Shown here piece after piece: positions 26,980 through 38,047 of a DNA stretch of 64,000 nucleotides; position 1 is the stretch's first letter, and every line of letters begins with the position of its first letter. Location: the NCBI GenBank assembly GCA_022870705.1, contig CP072107.1, forward strand, positions 1,238,501-1,302,500. Direction: 5' to 3'. The notes under the pieces are model-generated. The model ran no database searches. It saw only the letters and a program-made list of their open reading frames with translations, and was not told the DNA's origin. The translations under genes and the position numbers were made by a program. The stretch is from Oscillospiraceae bacterium CM (GTDB taxonomy: Bacteria; Bacillota; Clostridia; Oscillospirales; Oscillospiraceae).

Positions 26980-28176
26980 TTACGGTACCGCATAGCTTTC
27001 ACGGACGGATGGCAGCGGCGTCGGCAGTGACAGCGCCCGTTTTATTTTTTCCCACACTGAAAGCGGTACGGTCTTGTCAAGCGCGACCGACGCGTCATAC
27101 ACAAGCGGAATTGTTTTGACAGCTTTGCCGTTAATTTTAACCGTCAGCGTCCCGGCCGTCTGCCCCGCTGTCACCGGCGCATAGACAAATTTCGGCGCTG
27201 ACCAGAAATATTCGGCTTTGTCATCTTTGCGGCAGACGATGTCATCCACGCCGTCAGGCCTGATGGGCACGTTTTCAGAAACGCCGGAAATGACGGAAAC
27301 GTCCTGCAGCCGGTCACGAACGGCACGGATATCGAGCGCGCGGTATTCCCCGAATGCCCAATCATACAGAGCTGAATGGTCGGCCCAGTCGTTGGAGTCA
27401 CCGAGCGTAACACAGATGAGACCGAGACCGCCGCGCTGAGCGGATGAGACGAGCGTGCGCCCAGCTTTTTCCGTATACCCCGTCTTGACGCCAGTGACGC
27501 CGGGGCACGTCCAGAGGAGTCTGTTATGACTGACAAATGTCCGCCCGTCAATCGTCACCGTCTTCGTTGAAACAATTTCGCGAAACATATTGTTTTTCAT
27601 AGCGGCTGCCGTAATCACGGCAAGGTCACGCGCCGAGCAGGACGCGCCATCATCATCCAAGCCGTGCGGGTTTGCAAAATGCGCGTTCCGGCAGCCAAGA
27701 GCGGCCGCTTTTGTATTCATCAGATTGACAAATTTTTGAACGTCTCCCGAGACATGCTGTGCCAGCGCAATGGCGGCGTCGTTGCCGGAGTCGAGCAGCA
27801 GCCCAAATAAAAGCGCGCGCACTGTCAGCGTCTCGCCCGGGACGAGGCCAATTGCCGAGCCGTCGACTGGCGGAAAATCATCCGGTATCCGCACCGACTC
27901 GTTCAAATCGGCATGTTCCAAGACAACAAGCGCCGTCATGATTTTCGTCGTGCTGGCAATCAGCTGCGGCGCATCGGCATTTTTCTCATAGAGTACCGTC
28001 TGTCCGTCCGACGCTGTCACAATGGCGGCAAATGCCGAATTTTCCGGCGCGGCGGTCGCGGCAGTTGCCTGAACACCCCCGGCGAGAATAGCGGCAATAA
28101 GACAGCACACTGTTAAGACATGCACAGCGCGGCTCAGACACTTGTTCATTACTAATGCGATTTTTCTTCTTTTCAC
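26980..28176 (-). CDS. dacF: D-alanyl-D-alanine carboxypeptidase (DacF-like)
   Basis: Exported low-molecular-weight PBP that trims peptidoglycan stem peptides. GTG start at 28176 (MKRRKIALVMNKC) with an AGGGTGG site, then a signal peptide (about residues 10-35 ending in Ala-rich sequence). Active-site motifs STTK, SGN and KTG are all present, followed by a C-terminal PBP5-like beta domain. 398 residues. It neighbours gerW, DUF2953 and scpAB, as in other Clostridia. Confidence 0.94.
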   Translation of the reverse strand: MKRRKIALVMNKCLSRAVHVLTVCCLIAAILAGGVQATAATAAPENSAFAAIVTASDGQTVLYEKNADAPQLIASTTKIMTALVVLEHADLNESVRIPDDFPPVDGSAIGLVPGETLTVRALLFGLLLDSGNDAAIALAQHVSGDVQKFVNLMNTKAAALGCRNAHFANPHGLDDDGASCSARDLAVITAAAMKNNMFREIVSTKTVTIDGRTFVSHNRLLWTCPGVTGVKTGYTEKAGRTLVSSAQRGGLGLICVTLGDSNDWADHSALYDWAFGEYRALDIRAVRDRLQDVSVISGVSENVPIRPDGVDDIVCRKDDKAEYFWSAPKFVYAPVTAGQTAGTLTVKINGKAVKTIPLVYDASVALDKTVPLSVWEKIKRALSLPTPLPSVRESYAVP

Positions 28177-28219
28177 GGCAAAGCACCACCCTGTTTTGAT
28201 AAAGGCAGTGCTTATTATG

Positions 28220-28251
28220 GGCGCGCGGCGTGTCATTATCCGCCGCGCGCC
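28220..28251. other. strong GC hairpin between gerW and dacF
   Basis: Perfect 11-base inverted repeat GGCGCGCGGCG (28220-28230) / CGCCGCGCGCC (28241-28251), ten-base loop. No T-run follows on either strand, so a classic terminator is unlikely. It could be a processing or attenuation site. Confidence 0.5.
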
Positions 28252-28290
28252 GATATACCAGTCATATCCAGCGAGATGCCGAAGGCGGCG

Positions 28291-28671
28291 TCAGTCCTTC
28301 TTGAACAGTTCGGAGACCTTGTCAATAACCTCCGGGACAAGCTCGATGATCCTGTCAACCGTCGTCGCCGCTGGCTCCGAGATGTTCATCAGACGAATAC
28401 TCGTGCCCTTGACGATCAGAAAAGCCACCGGCACAATACTGACACCGGCGCCGCTCCCGCCGCCGAACGAGTTGTTCTGATTTTCGCGCTGATGTTTTGT
28501 CTGAAAATCGGACCCGCCGCTGGCGAATCCGAAGCTGACCTTCGAAATCGGAATGAGCGTAATGCCGTCCGCCGTCAAAATCGGCGAACCGACAATTGTG
28601 TTGACGTCGACCATTTCCCTGATTTTCTGCATCGTCGTCTCCATCAAATCGCCAATCGGATGTTTATCCAT
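28291..28671 (-). CDS. gerW: GerW/YtfJ family sporulation protein
   Basis: 126 residues: MDKHPIGDLMETTMQKIREMVDVNTIVGSPI, then IPISKVSFGFASGGSDF and a Gly-rich middle (GGGSGAGVSIVPVAFLI), the family signature. In B. subtilis GerW/YtfJ is made in the forespore and needed for normal germination. The ATG overlaps the DUF2953 stop by eight bases, matching the ytfI-ytfJ pair of Bacillus. Confidence 0.94.
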   Translation of the reverse strand: MDKHPIGDLMETTMQKIREMVDVNTIVGSPILTADGITLIPISKVSFGFASGGSDFQTKHQRENQNNSFGGGSGAGVSIVPVAFLIVKGTSIRLMNISEPAATTVDRIIELVPEVIDKVSELFKKD

Positions 28672-29242
28672 GTTTCAAACCGCCTTTCTCATGTATGCCG
28701 CTTTTTAAGAGTGCGAGCGCCGGGTTAAAGGCAATATATATAACCTCCCACACGGCAAGGGACAGTCGGGCTTTGACATAAATATACGGCTCGCTGCTGT
28801 CAAAGCTAAACGAGGAGCGAAAATCTCGGCGCCGGATTTTAAAATTATTCTCCAAAATCGGTATTAAAAAACCGAAGCCGACCGATGATGCCCCGAACAA
28901 AAGCGCCGTTTCAGCCGGGTTGCCGGACGCGGCTTCATAAAAAATCGTCAACTCCTTGATCAGCAGACGTCGTTTAAGCCGCCCAAGCGCCTCGGCAACC
29001 GTCGGCAGCACCTCTTTTAACAGCGCCGCGCGGCCGGGCATCTGCTTCTTTTCAGGCGTCGTCTTTTCCTTCGGCTTTTTTTTCGGCTTTTTTTTCGGCG
29101 TCTGAGGGGGATTGACGTTTATTATAGCCGGGCCGATAAAGACACGTACTGAAAAGCCATCCGCGCCGTAAACCACCTCAGCACCGAGGCGCAGGATAGC
29201 CAATAGCAGCAAAATCACCGGGATCAATAAAAGCGCGAGCAT
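28664..29242 (-). CDS. DUF2953 (YtfI-like) membrane-associated protein
   Basis: 192 residues with an N-terminal hydrophobic anchor (MLALLLIPVILLLLAILRL), a Lys/Pro-rich segment (about 48-68) and a C-terminal region typical of DUF2953 (FSFDSSEPYIYVKARLSLAVWEVIYIA). Function unknown; conserved next to gerW in spore formers. GGAGG site before the ATG. Confidence 0.88.
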   Translation of the reverse strand: MLALLLIPVILLLLAILRLGAEVVYGADGFSVRVFIGPAIINVNPPQTPKKKPKKKPKEKTTPEKKQMPGRAALLKEVLPTVAEALGRLKRRLLIKELTIFYEAASGNPAETALLFGASSVGFGFLIPILENNFKIRRRDFRSSFSFDSSEPYIYVKARLSLAVWEVIYIAFNPALALLKSGIHEKGGLKHG

Positions 29243-29243
29243 T

Positions 29244-29870
29244 TCAAACCTCCGCCGCCTGCATTAGGACAGGGCCGGGCACTGTATCTTCGCCATCTGA
29301 AACGGCACCATCGTCTGCCGCCTCGTCACTGTCCGGCGCGTCAAGCGCTTCCGGCTGGCCGCTTTCCGGCAGTTCCGGCAAGTCCGACACGGCGGAAATC
29401 CCAAACGTCCGTAAAAACGCCGGTGTCGTCCTGAATAAGAGGGGGCGGCCCGGGACGGAGAGGCGGCCGCACGGCTCGATGAGCCCTCTGTCCTGCAAAA
29501 GCCCCACCGTATACGCGCTGTCAACACCGCGCACCTGCTCGATATATGTTTTTGTGACGGGCTGGAAATAAGCGATAATCGCCAGCACCTCCAGCGCCTG
29601 CTGGGACAGCTGCGGCTGCTTGCGCGTCTCCAGCGCCATCCGGATCGTATCGGCATATTCCGGGGACGAGCAGAGCTGCACAGCCCTGTCAAGAAAAACG
29701 AGGCGAATGCCGCGGCGATCAAAAACATAGGCGTCACGAAGCTTCTCAGCCGCTTCGGTGACATCGCTTTCTGGAACGCCAAGCACCTGTGCGATTCTCA
29801 TGAGCGCAACGGGCTCGCCGGACGCAAATAGTATGCCCTCTATGGCGCGTTCTATGTCATTAATTTCCAT
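29244..29870 (-). CDS. scpB: segregation and condensation protein B
   Basis: Winged-helix subunit of the SMC-ScpAB condensin: MEINDIERAIEGILFASGEPV, QALEVLAIIAYFQPVTKTYIEQVRGVDS. Acidic C-terminal tail (about 170-208). 208 residues. Partner scpA lies upstream. Confidence 0.96.
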   Translation of the reverse strand: MEINDIERAIEGILFASGEPVALMRIAQVLGVPESDVTEAAEKLRDAYVFDRRGIRLVFLDRAVQLCSSPEYADTIRMALETRKQPQLSQQALEVLAIIAYFQPVTKTYIEQVRGVDSAYTVGLLQDRGLIEPCGRLSVPGRPLLFRTTPAFLRTFGISAVSDLPELPESGQPEALDAPDSDEAADDGAVSDGEDTVPGPVLMQAAEV

Positions 29871-29908
29871 AACCTTTTCCGTTCCGCCGCAGGGCGCGGC
29901 CCTTTGCT

Positions 29909-30715
29909 TTAAGGGTTACCGTCGCCGCTTCCGGCGTCTGTCGTTTCATCATAGAGTCCGCCGTCAGTGGCGACTTGTGACAGCGTCAGCGCGTCGTCAC
30001 AGCCGTCGACACAGACGGCACCGGCGCGGCACAGCTCCAAAACGGCAACAAAAACGGCGACCATCTCGGTTCGGCTCTGGCAGACGCCGATGAGCTCGGC
30101 AATGCGGCACGTACCATAGAGCCGAAGGTGCAGCAGGATTTCCGAGGTTTTTTCCGTGACGGGATACGTCATGCGTTTGGGGTACAAAACGGTTTTCTGC
30201 GCCAGCTGGGATTCAAGCTCGTCAGCCGTCACCAGACGTGTTATGACAGCCAGTAGCTCCGAAACGTCGTGCTCATAACGGTAAGCGTCGTCCGGCTCGA
30301 AATATTCCGGTAGCTTGACCATCAGCCAGCCGTTTCGCTGCGCCAGAAGCGCCAATTCCGCCGTAACATCTTTGATCTGCGAATAAGCTTCCCGGCGGCG
30401 AACCTCCTCGAGTGACGAGATTAAAGCGTCCAGCTCGTCAACGTCGCGCTCGCCGGAGAGAAGAACTTTTGTTTTAATATACAAAAGGTGTGACGCCATC
30501 GTGACGAATTCACTGGCGATTTCAAGGTCCATGGATGTCATCATATTGAGATAGACGAGATACTGCTCTAAAATCAGCGAAACGCTGATATCCTTAATTT
30601 CAATCTTGTTTTTGCTCAAAAGCTGCAAAATCAGCGTCAAGGGGCCAGTGAAATCTTCCATTTCTCCTTTTGACTTGACGACGCTTTTAAGTGTAAAAAT
30701 CGGATTTTCCATCAC
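29909..30715 (-). CDS. scpA: segregation and condensation protein A
   Basis: Kleisin subunit of condensin: N-terminal DFTGPLTLILQLLSKNKIEIKDISVSLI binds SMC, and a C-terminal winged helix follows. 268 residues, longer than some owing to an acidic Gly/Asp tail. The start is GTG at 30715 or the next codon, ATG at 30712, both behind GGGGGG. Confidence 0.95.
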   Translation of the reverse strand: MMENPIFTLKSVVKSKGEMEDFTGPLTLILQLLSKNKIEIKDISVSLILEQYLVYLNMMTSMDLEIASEFVTMASHLLYIKTKVLLSGERDVDELDALISSLEEVRRREAYSQIKDVTAELALLAQRNGWLMVKLPEYFEPDDAYRYEHDVSELLAVITRLVTADELESQLAQKTVLYPKRMTYPVTEKTSEILLHLRLYGTCRIAELIGVCQSRTEMVAVFVAVLELCRAGAVCVDGCDDALTLSQVATDGGLYDETTDAGSGDGNP

Positions 30716-30724
30716 GGCCCCCCG

Positions 30725-31384
30725 TCATGCTGAAAATAGCTGATTGGAAAAAGCGGTGATGTTCAGCATCCAGTTGAACACTGTTGTGCTCGCTGCGGAC
30801 AGCAGGTTGCCGGTTGCCGGGAGCATGATGAGTATAATGAGCAGAATGAAGCCATAGCGTTCATAGCGCATAAGCTTGGCCCACAACTCGTCGGACGCGA
30901 CGGCAAAAAGGATCTTTGAGCCGTCAAGCGGCGGGACGGGCACCAGATTAAAAATGCCGAGCACGATGCTGAAATAAGCGATTCTCGCCGTCATTTCAGA
31001 CACGAGGGCAGCTGCCCCGAAATAGTGCAGCAGAACACCCAGTACGAACAAAAATATAGCTGCCAGAATAAAGTTTGAAACAGGCCCGGCCAGTGCCGTG
31101 AGCGCCATACCGGCCTTCGGGTTTTTAAAATTGCGCGGGTCGATTTGAACGGGCTTTGCCCAACCGAAGCCCAAAAATACAAACGCCAGAATCCCGACGG
31201 GGTCGATATGCCGAAGCGGATTAAACGAGAGCCTTCCCATCTGCTTGGCCGTCTTATCACCTAAGAGCGCCGCCGTCAAGCCGTGTGACATTTCGTGAAA
31301 AACAATGCAGGTTAAGGCGGCAACGAGTGAAACAGCCATGTTCAGAAGCGTTGTCCAATTGAAGTTCTGTATGATGTTCGTCAA
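30725..31384 (-). CDS. site-2 protease (M50) family membrane metalloprotease
   Basis: 219 residues, about five transmembrane helices. Zinc motif HEMSH near residue 29 and a second motif NLVPVPPLDGSKI near 160. Small M50 proteins of this type (YdfA/YwhC-like) are common beside scpAB; substrates are unknown. TTG start behind AGGGGGAC. Confidence 0.92.
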   Translation of the reverse strand: MTNIIQNFNWTTLLNMAVSLVAALTCIVFHEMSHGLTAALLGDKTAKQMGRLSFNPLRHIDPVGILAFVFLGFGWAKPVQIDPRNFKNPKAGMALTALAGPVSNFILAAIFLFVLGVLLHYFGAAALVSEMTARIAYFSIVLGIFNLVPVPPLDGSKILFAVASDELWAKLMRYERYGFILLIILIMLPATGNLLSAASTTVFNWMLNITAFSNQLFSA

Positions 31385-31415
31385 AGATACTCGTCCCCCT
31401 CAAGCGCTTATTATA

Positions 31416-31997
31416 TCAATGTTTAGCAATATTTTCAATCTCTTTAAGCAGTCTGTCCCTGTTTGTGCCTTTCTGCGCTGAAAAAGGCAGTATTTCGGCG
31501 TCTGACGGCAGCGTTTCGGCAATCAGCGCCAGATTCGCTGCGCGCTCCGACGGGCGGAGCTTGTCAAACTTGTTGGCCAAAACGATATATGGCCGAGCTG
31601 TCGCGACGAACCAATTTGCCATGATAACGTCGTCGGCCGTCGGCTTGTGGCGCGCGTCGACAATCAGAATGCCGAGGGCAATCGTATCCGTCCGCTGGAA
31701 AAATGCTTCCATCAGCGTCGCCCAACGCTTTTTTTCGCTGGGGGAAACACGTGCAAAGCCATAGCCGGGCAAATCGACAAAATAGATAGCGCCGTCAATT
31801 AGAAAATAATTGATGTGCACCGTCTTCCCCGGCGTCGCGCCGACACGCGCAAAGTTTTTTCGGTTTAAAAGCGCGTTAATGACGGAGGATTTGCCGACGT
31901 TTGATTTTCCGGCAAATACGATCTGCGGCAGGCCGCCGGTCAGAAGACCCGACGGCTCTGCCGCTGATTTAATAAATTCGACTTTGTGGATATTCAA
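31416..31997 (-). CDS. engB: ribosome biogenesis GTPase EngB/YsxC
   Basis: 193-residue GTPase for 50S assembly: GKSNVGKSS (P-loop), DLPGYGFA (G3), NKFDK (G4). TTG start near 31997. Follows lon with an eight-base gap, as in Bacillus (lonA-ysxC). Confidence 0.96.
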   Translation of the reverse strand: MNIHKVEFIKSAAEPSGLLTGGLPQIVFAGKSNVGKSSVINALLNRKNFARVGATPGKTVHINYFLIDGAIYFVDLPGYGFARVSPSEKKRWATLMEAFFQRTDTIALGILIVDARHKPTADDVIMANWFVATARPYIVLANKFDKLRPSERAANLALIAETLPSDAEILPFSAQKGTNRDRLLKEIENIAKH

Positions 31998-32005
31998 CTC
32001 GATCC

Positions 32006-34435
32006 CTACTGTCTGATAGACGGGCCCGACTCAACACGGTCGCCACTCTCACCGAGGACGGGGCAGAGCGCCTCCTCCGGCTTAAACGGGACGACTGAAG
32101 AAAAATCAAGCGCGACTTTTATGATGTTATCGATGTGGTCGGCCGTGACAAAATTGAGCGCGCGGCGCACCGTCTGGTCAATTTCCTCCAGATTCGGCTC
32201 GTTCTCCGCTGGAATAATGACGGTTTTTATCCCGGCCCGCATGGCGGCCATCGTCTTTTCCTTCAAGCCGCCGATGGCAAGGATGCGCCCGCGCAAGGTA
32301 ATTTCACCTGTCATGGCGAGATCGCGGCGCACCGGTGCGCCGGCGAGGGCCGAAATGACGGCGACGGTGATGGCAATTCCGGCCGACGGGCCGTCCTTCG
32401 GCACGGCGCCCTCCGGGAAATGAATATGGATGTCTCGGTTTTTATAAAAATCCGGATCGATGCCGAGCCATTCGGCACGGCTTCTGATATAGGTGACGGC
32501 CGCATGCGCCGATTCCTTCATGATCTCGCCGAGGTTGCCCGTCAGTTCAAGCTTGCCGCTCCCGTCTAAAACACTCACCTCGACATCAAGCGTCTCCCCG
32601 CCGACCGATGTCCACGCGAGACCTTTGACAAGGCCGATTTCATCCTTCCCCGCAATGTTTTCCGGCTTAAATTTGCGCACGCCGAGGTATTCTTCCAGCA
32701 TGCCTGTGTTCAGGCTTGCCGATTTAATTTCCCCCGCGACGATTTTTGATGCCGTCTTGCGGCAGGCGGCGGCAATTTCGCGCTCCAAAAGTCGAACGCC
32801 GGACTCGCGCGTGTAGCTTGATATCATCTCCATAATCGCGTCGTCACTGATTTTAAGCTGCCGCGATGTGAGTCCGTGCTTTTTCCGCTGCTTCGGCAGG
32901 AGATGATCTCTGGCGATATGAAGCTTTTCCACATCAGTATAGCTGGAGAGCTCTATAACCTCCATTCTGTCGAGAAGCGGGCGCGGGATGGTGGAGGTTG
33001 TGTTGGCTGTTGTGATAAACATCGTTTCCGACAGATCAAACGGCAGCTCGAGATAATGGTCGCGGAACGTTGCGTTCTGCTCCGGGTCGAGCGCCTCCAA
33101 CAGCGCCGACGACGGATCGCCGCGATAGTCGCTGCCGAGCTTATCAATTTCGTCAAGCAGGAGCAGCGGGTTTTTCGTCCCGGCTTGGCTGATGGCGGCA
33201 ATGATGCGCCCCGGCATCGCGCCGACATATGTTTTGCGATGGCCGCGGATTTCCGCCTCGTCGTGAATGCCGCCGAGAGACAAGCGCGCGAGTTTCCTGT
33301 TCAGCGCCTTTGCCACGCTGATGGCAATCGACGTTTTGCCGACGCCCGGCGGGCCGACAAGGCAGAGAATGGTGCCGTTTGCTTTGTGGGACAGCTGACG
33401 GACGGCGATAAACTCAACAATACGTTCTTTGACCTTCTCCAGACCGAAATGATCCGCGTCGAGTATTTTGCGCGCTAAGGCAATATCCGTTCGCTCTTTT
33501 GAAACGGCATGCCACGGCAGTTCAAGACAGATATCAAGATAATTGCGGATGACAGCCGCCTCCGATGAGCCGGCCTGCTGTTTTTCAAGCCGCTCCACTT
33601 CACGCAAAAGCTTTTTTTCGATCTCAGCGCTCAGCTTCAACGCGGCAATTTTATGGCGATACTCGTCAAACTCCGTCGTATACTCCGGTGCTTCGCCAAG
33701 CTCAGACTGAATAACGCGCAGCTGCTCACGCAGGACATGGTCGCGCTGCTGGCGTTCTAAGCGACCGCGCAGGCGCTCGTCAATCTGCTGCTCAATCTCG
33801 ACGACGTCGATCTCCCGCAGGAGCATATCGCAGATGAGCTCCAGACGCTTGACGGGCGACAGCGTCTCCAGAATGAGCTGCTTTTTTTCAGGCTTTAAGT
33901 ACAGATGCTGCGCGACAAAGTCGGCAATATATCCCGGCTCCGTCGCCGTAAAAACGGAGATGACAGCGTCGCGGCTGACATTGCCGGTGATTGTTGAATA
34001 CGTGTCAAACAAATTGACGCTTTTACGGATGAGCGCCTCGACGCGCGCCGTCACTTTTTCCGGCGCTTCCTCATAGATCGGCTCAACCTCGCAGTAGAAA
34101 TACTTCCGATCGTTTAAAATCTTCGTCAGCGAAGCGCGGCGAACACCCTCGACGAGCACCTTGATGCCGCCGCCCGGGATTCTCAAAAGCTGTTTGATGA
34201 CGCAAATTGTGCCGACCCTGTAAAGGTCCGCCTCCGCTGGAGATTCTTTTGAAATATCCTTTTGCGCCAAAAGAAATATTTTGCGCGCGCCATCTGCCGC
34301 GGCATTCAGAGCCGCCACAGACATCGGCCGTTCGACGTCAAAATTGAGAAGCATGTTCGGGAAAACGGACAGGCCTCTTAAAGCGAGCATCGGAAGATGC
34401 TCGCCAGTCAGTGCGTTATAAACTGTTTCGCTCAT
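32006..34435 (-). CDS. lon: ATP-dependent protease Lon
   Basis: 809 residues. N-terminal substrate domain (about 1-210), coiled linker, AAA+ module with GPPGVGKTS and LLDEIDKLG, and a C-terminal serine-lysine protease domain with [11 protein letters not shown] (catalytic Ser) and [14 protein letters not shown] (catalytic Lys). Cytosolic quality-control and regulatory protease. GGAGGGAC precedes the ATG. It closes a tig-clpP-clpX-lon-engB run. Confidence 0.97.
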   Translation of the reverse strand: MSETVYNALTGEHLPMLALRGLSVFPNMLLNFDVERPMSVAALNAAADGARKIFLLAQKDISKESPAEADLYRVGTICVIKQLLRIPGGGIKVLVEGVRRASLTKILNDRKYFYCEVEPIYEEAPEKVTARVEALIRKSVNLFDTYSTITGNVSRDAVISVFTATEPGYIADFVAQHLYLKPEKKQLILETLSPVKRLELICDMLLREIDVVEIEQQIDERLRGRLERQQRDHVLREQLRVIQSELGEAPEYTTEFDEYRHKIAALKLSAEIEKKLLREVERLEKQQAGSSEAAVIRNYLDICLELPWHAVSKERTDIALARKILDADHFGLEKVKERIVEFIAVRQLSHKANGTILCLVGPPGVGKTSIAISVAKALNRKLARLSLGGIHDEAEIRGHRKTYVGAMPGRIIAAISQAGTKNPLLLLDEIDKLGSDYRGDPSSALLEALDPEQNATFRDHYLELPFDLSETMFITTANTTSTIPRPLLDRMEVIELSSYTDVEKLHIARDHLLPKQRKKHGLTSRQLKISDDAIMEMISSYTRESGVRLLEREIAAACRKTASKIVAGEIKSASLNTGMLEEYLGVRKFKPENIAGKDEIGLVKGLAWTSVGGETLDVEVSVLDGSGKLELTGNLGEIMKESAHAAVTYIRSRAEWLGIDPDFYKNRDIHIHFPEGAVPKDGPSAGIAITVAVISALAGAPVRRDLAMTGEITLRGRILAIGGLKEKTMAAMRAGIKTVIIPAENEPNLEEIDQTVRRALNFVTADHIDNIIKVALDFSSVVPFKPEEALCPVLGESGDRVESGPSIRQ

Positions 34436-34479
34436 GGTGTCCCTCCAGGCTGTGGTACGCTTTTCCGATAATGGTTTTA

Positions 34480-34501
34480 GAGCCGCACCAAGGTGCGGCT
34501 C
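34480..34501. other. hairpin between clpX and lon
   Basis: Ten-base stem GAGCCGCACC (34480-34489) / GGTGCGGCTC (34492-34501), two-base loop. On the minus strand it is followed by TAAAACC rather than a T-run, so it may be a weak terminator or an RNA-processing site separating clpX from lon. Confidence 0.5.
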
Positions 34502-34507
34502 ATCATT

Positions 34508-35794
34508 TTACGATGCGTTGATAACGTCTGGGTCTAGCTGCGGTTTGGGCCGGTAGACGATGCGCGGTGATTCCGTGCCGACAACACTTTCTTTGGTGAT
34601 GACGACCTTTTCGATCTTATTATCGGACGGCACGTCATACATGATGTTCATCATGATGCCTTCCATGACGCTGCGCAGACCGCGCGCGCCGATTTCCATG
34701 TCGATGGCCTTGTCGGCGATGGCCGCCAGGGCGTCTTCGTTAAACTCGAGACTGACATGATCGTAACTCATCAAAACGGTATACTGCCGGGTCAGGGCAT
34801 TTTTCGGCTCCTTGAGGATCCGTATCAAGTCCTCGCGGCTTAAGGACTGGAGCGTCGTGATGACCGGCATCCGGCCGACAAGCTCCGGAATAAGCCCATA
34901 TTTGAGCAGGTCGTGCGCCTGAATATGCTTGAGCGTCTGACCGATGTCTTTGTCCTTTTTGCTTTTGATCTCCGCGCCAAAGCCCATGCTCTTTTTGTCG
35001 AGCCTGTTTTCAATGATGCGCTCGACGCCGTCAAACGCGCCGCCGCAGATGAACAGAATGTTCGTCGTGTCGATGCTGATGAATTCCTGATGCGGATGCT
35101 TGCGCCCGCCCTGCGGCGGAACGTTGGCAACCGTCCCCTCCAGTATTTTCAGCAGCGCCTGCTGGACACCCTCGCCGGAAACGTCGCGCGTGATGGACGT
35201 ATTCTCGCTTTTGCGGGCAATCTTGTCAATTTCGTCGATATAGATGATGCCGCGCTGCGCGCGTTCAACGTCGAAGTCTGCCGCCTGCAACAGCCGAAGC
35301 AGAATGTTCTCAACGTCATCGCCGACATAGCCCGCCTCAGTCAAGGTCGTTGCGTCGGCAATGGCGAACGGCACCTGCAGGATGCGTGCCAGCGTCTGCG
35401 CAAACAGCGTCTTGCCGCTCCCGGTCGGGCCGACGAGCAGAATGTTGCTCTTTTGCAGTTCCGTGTCGTTCGTGCCGCCGAAAAAGATACGCTTGTAATG
35501 GTTGTAAACAGCGACGGCCAGGGAAATTTTCGCCGTCTCCTGCCCAATCACATACTCGTCGAGCACCGCCCTGATTTCAGCGGGCTTCGGGAGCTTTTCA
35601 GAAAGGTCGCCGTGATCGTCCGAGCGGACGATTTTCATGGGAACAAACTCATCGCCTAAAATGCTCGTGCACAGGGCGATGCACTCATTGCAAATGTACG
35701 ACGCACCCTGACCGGCAATAATGCGGTTGACCTGATCCTGCCGTTTTCCGCAGAAGCTGCAGCGAACGATTTTGTTATCGTCATATTTTGCCAT
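34508..35794 (-). CDS. clpX: ATP-dependent Clp protease ATP-binding subunit ClpX
   Basis: 428-residue AAA+ unfoldase. N-terminal zinc domain (CSFCGK...CNEC), Walker [13 protein letters not shown], Walker [19 protein letters not shown] pore loop region, and the ClpP-contact IGF-type loop region (KSMGFGAEI). Acts with ClpP encoded directly upstream. Confidence 0.97.
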   Translation of the reverse strand: MAKYDDNKIVRCSFCGKRQDQVNRIIAGQGASYICNECIALCTSILGDEFVPMKIVRSDDHGDLSEKLPKPAEIRAVLDEYVIGQETAKISLAVAVYNHYKRIFFGGTNDTELQKSNILLVGPTGSGKTLFAQTLARILQVPFAIADATTLTEAGYVGDDVENILLRLLQAADFDVERAQRGIIYIDEIDKIARKSENTSITRDVSGEGVQQALLKILEGTVANVPPQGGRKHPHQEFISIDTTNILFICGGAFDGVERIIENRLDKKSMGFGAEIKSKKDKDIGQTLKHIQAHDLLKYGLIPELVGRMPVITTLQSLSREDLIRILKEPKNALTRQYTVLMSYDHVSLEFNEDALAAIADKAIDMEIGARGLRSVMEGIMMNIMYDVPSDNKIEKVVITKESVVGTESPRIVYRPKPQLDPDVINAS

Positions 35795-35807
35795 ACGGAA
35801 ATAACTC

Positions 35808-36389
35808 CTAACGCTTGGTAATAACGCTGTCGATCAATCCGAACGCCTTTGCCTCCTCGGCTGTCAAGAAGTTGTCGCGCTCCGTCGCCTCACGGACGGC
35901 TTCAATCGGCTTGCCCGTGTTGTCGGCGAGGATTTTGTTGAGCCTGTCTTTCATCTTCAGGATGTTTTCGGCATGTATCTGTATATCGGTCGCCTGACCT
36001 CTGAAGCCGCCGGACGGCTGGTGAATCATAATCTCTGAATTGGGCAGCGCGATGCGTTTGCCCTTGGCGCCTGCCGCGAGCAAAAAAGCGCCCATGCTGG
36101 CGGCAAGGCCGATGCAGATCGTGGAGACATCCGCCTTAATATACTGCATCGTGTCATAGATGGCAAAACCGGCCGTGACAGAACCGCCTGGACTGTTGAT
36201 ATAAAACTGAATGTCCTTGTCAGGGTCCTGCGCTTCGAGATACAACAGCTGGGCGACGACGAGACTGGCCGTTGTATCGTTGACCTCTTCGCCGAGGAAA
36301 ACGATACGGTCGTTTAACAGTCTTGAAAAAATATCGTAGGAACGCTCACCGCGCGAGGTCTGCTCAACAACGTATGGCACTAAACTCAT
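35808..36389 (-). CDS. clpP: ATP-dependent Clp protease proteolytic subunit
   Basis: 193 residues: [25 protein letters not shown], catalytic Ser in [11 protein letters not shown], His in IMIHQPSGG. The ATG at 36389 has AAGGAGT upstream and gives the usual short N-terminus. 13 bases separate it from clpX. Confidence 0.97.
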   Translation of the reverse strand: MSLVPYVVEQTSRGERSYDIFSRLLNDRIVFLGEEVNDTTASLVVAQLLYLEAQDPDKDIQFYINSPGGSVTAGFAIYDTMQYIKADVSTICIGLAASMGAFLLAAGAKGKRIALPNSEIMIHQPSGGFRGQATDIQIHAENILKMKDRLNKILADNTGKPIEAVREATERDNFLTAEEAKAFGLIDSVITKR

Positions 36390-36475
36390 AATGTCAACTC
36401 CTTGAATTTGTCTGCGCCGTTCACACGTCAATGATGTTAACCAGTTTATCCGTCCGATATTCCTTTTGTGACGGA

Positions 36476-37966
36476 TTATTCACTGTCCGCTTTGTCCGGC
36501 GCTGCTTTTTTCTTCCGGGCCGGTTTCTCCGGTTTTTCCGCCGCTTCGTCGGCTGGCGCCTTCTTTGCGCGGGCCGGTTTCTCCGGTTTTTCCTCTGTTA
36601 CTATATTATCGGCAGCTTCGCTATCCGTCTTAACCTTTTTTGCTTTTTTCGCTTTCGGCTCCTTTTCGGCTGTATCTTCAGCCGGCTTATACGCCTCAAC
36701 CGTGGCATGGCTGCAGACAATTTTTGATGCGGCCTCCAGCATCACCTCGTGTTCCACCGTCTCCCGCGGAACAGATTCTTTGACGACAGACGGCTCAACC
36801 TTATACTTCTTTGCCAGATCGTCGTAAAAGGCTTCAATGTCGGCGTCCGTGGCGGTAATGTTTTCAAGCTCGGCAATCTTTTCAAGACCGAGCGTTGTTT
36901 TGATCTGATGAACGGCGCTGGCGCGCATCGAGTCACGGAAGCTCTCCGGCGTCATGCCCATCATGCTGGCATAGGAATTAATGTCCATCCCGTAGGCGGC
37001 CAACTGGCGCGTCATATTCTGCACCGAGCCGTCAAGGTGTTCTTCCACCATCGCGTCGGGAATCTCCGCCTCAACCGATTCGGCCATTTTGGCCATCAGG
37101 GCGTTTTCAAAGGCCTTGTCGACCTCCTCACGCTTCGTCTCGGCCAGACGGTCACGGATGCTCTTTTTATAGTCCGCCATGGTGTCAAATTCCGACACAT
37201 CTTTGACGAATTCGTCGTCAAGCTCCGGCAAAATGCTTTCTTTAACGTCTTTAATTGTCACCTTAAAAACAACGGGCTTTCCGGCAAGGTGCTCGTGATA
37301 ATCCTTCGGGAAGACGAGATCCAGGTCTGCCGAGTCACCGGCGGCCATGCCAAGAATTTTATCTTCAAAGCCGGGAATAAACGTGTTCGAACCGAGGACG
37401 AGGTCATAGTTTTCACCCTTGCCGCCTTCAAACGGCACGCCGTCAATAAAGCCCTCAAAATCAATCACGGCCGTATCGCCGTTTTTGGCCGGGCTTGTCG
37501 TTGACTGGATGCGCGCATTGCGGGCGCGCACGCTCTCAACCTCGCCGTCCACAGCGCTCTCGTCCACATCGGCCGGCATCTTAACGGCCGAAAGGCCCTT
37601 GTAGACAACGTTTTTGACTTCGGGATAGAGCTCGACGGTAAATTTCACCTCGGCGGATTTGTCGTCGTTAAGGTTAAAATCCGTCACCTTCGGATAGCCG
37701 ACAGTCTTGAGCTTCTCCGCCGTCACGCCATGCGTGAAGACGGTGGGCAGAAGGGCGTCTAACGCATCGTTATAAAAAACAGAGGCGCCGTACATTCTTT
37801 CAATGATTTTACGCGGCGCTTTGCCTTTTCGGAAACCGGGCACGGCGATCTGGCCCTTATTTTTTTTATAAGCGCCTTCCAGTGCCTGCTCGAATTCTTC
37901 CGCCGTCATTACGACGGTCAGCGCCGCTATTTTGTTGTCTTTCTTTTCACAGCTCGTTACGTTCAA
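36476..37966 (-). CDS. tig: trigger factor with long basic C-terminal tail
   Basis: Ribosome-bound chaperone and prolyl isomerase. N-terminal ribosome-binding domain with the signature PGFRKGKAP, an FKBP domain (about 150-245) and a helical C-terminal domain. At 496 residues it exceeds the usual ~430: the last ~70 residues are Lys/Ala/Glu/Pro-rich low complexity with two KPEKPAR repeats. TTG start ([12 protein letters not shown]) behind AGGAGG; the nearby ATG is out of frame and stops at once. Confidence 0.95.
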   Translation of the reverse strand: MNVTSCEKKDNKIAALTVVMTAEEFEQALEGAYKKNKGQIAVPGFRKGKAPRKIIERMYGASVFYNDALDALLPTVFTHGVTAEKLKTVGYPKVTDFNLNDDKSAEVKFTVELYPEVKNVVYKGLSAVKMPADVDESAVDGEVESVRARNARIQSTTSPAKNGDTAVIDFEGFIDGVPFEGGKGENYDLVLGSNTFIPGFEDKILGMAAGDSADLDLVFPKDYHEHLAGKPVVFKVTIKDVKESILPELDDEFVKDVSEFDTMADYKKSIRDRLAETKREEVDKAFENALMAKMAESVEAEIPDAMVEEHLDGSVQNMTRQLAAYGMDINSYASMMGMTPESFRDSMRASAVHQIKTTLGLEKIAELENITATDADIEAFYDDLAKKYKVEPSVVKESVPRETVEHEVMLEAASKIVCSHATVEAYKPAEDTAEKEPKAKKAKKVKTDSEAADNIVTEEKPEKPARAKKAPADEAAEKPEKPARKKKAAPDKADSE

Positions 37967-38013
37967 AACATTTTCCTCCTACGAACACGTCGCATTTATG
38001 GCATAGTCGGGGT

Positions 38014-38042
38014 ATTCTATCATAGAAAAAGCCCGATTGCAA
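38014..38042 (-). promoter_or_regulatory. promoter of tig-clpP-clpX
   Basis: Minus strand: -35 TTGCAA (38037-38042), 17-base spacer, -10 TAGAAT (38014-38019), about 45 bases before the tig start. No CIRCE or CtsR-type operator was recognised beside it. Confidence 0.65.
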
Positions 38043-38047
38043 CAATT

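Noticed and set aside
34913-35659. 248-codon plus-strand open frame
   Set aside because: Antisense to clpX, no ribosome site or known motif.
36749-37504. 251-codon plus-strand open frame
   Set aside because: Antisense to tig; His/Arg/Val-rich shadow of the trigger factor codons.
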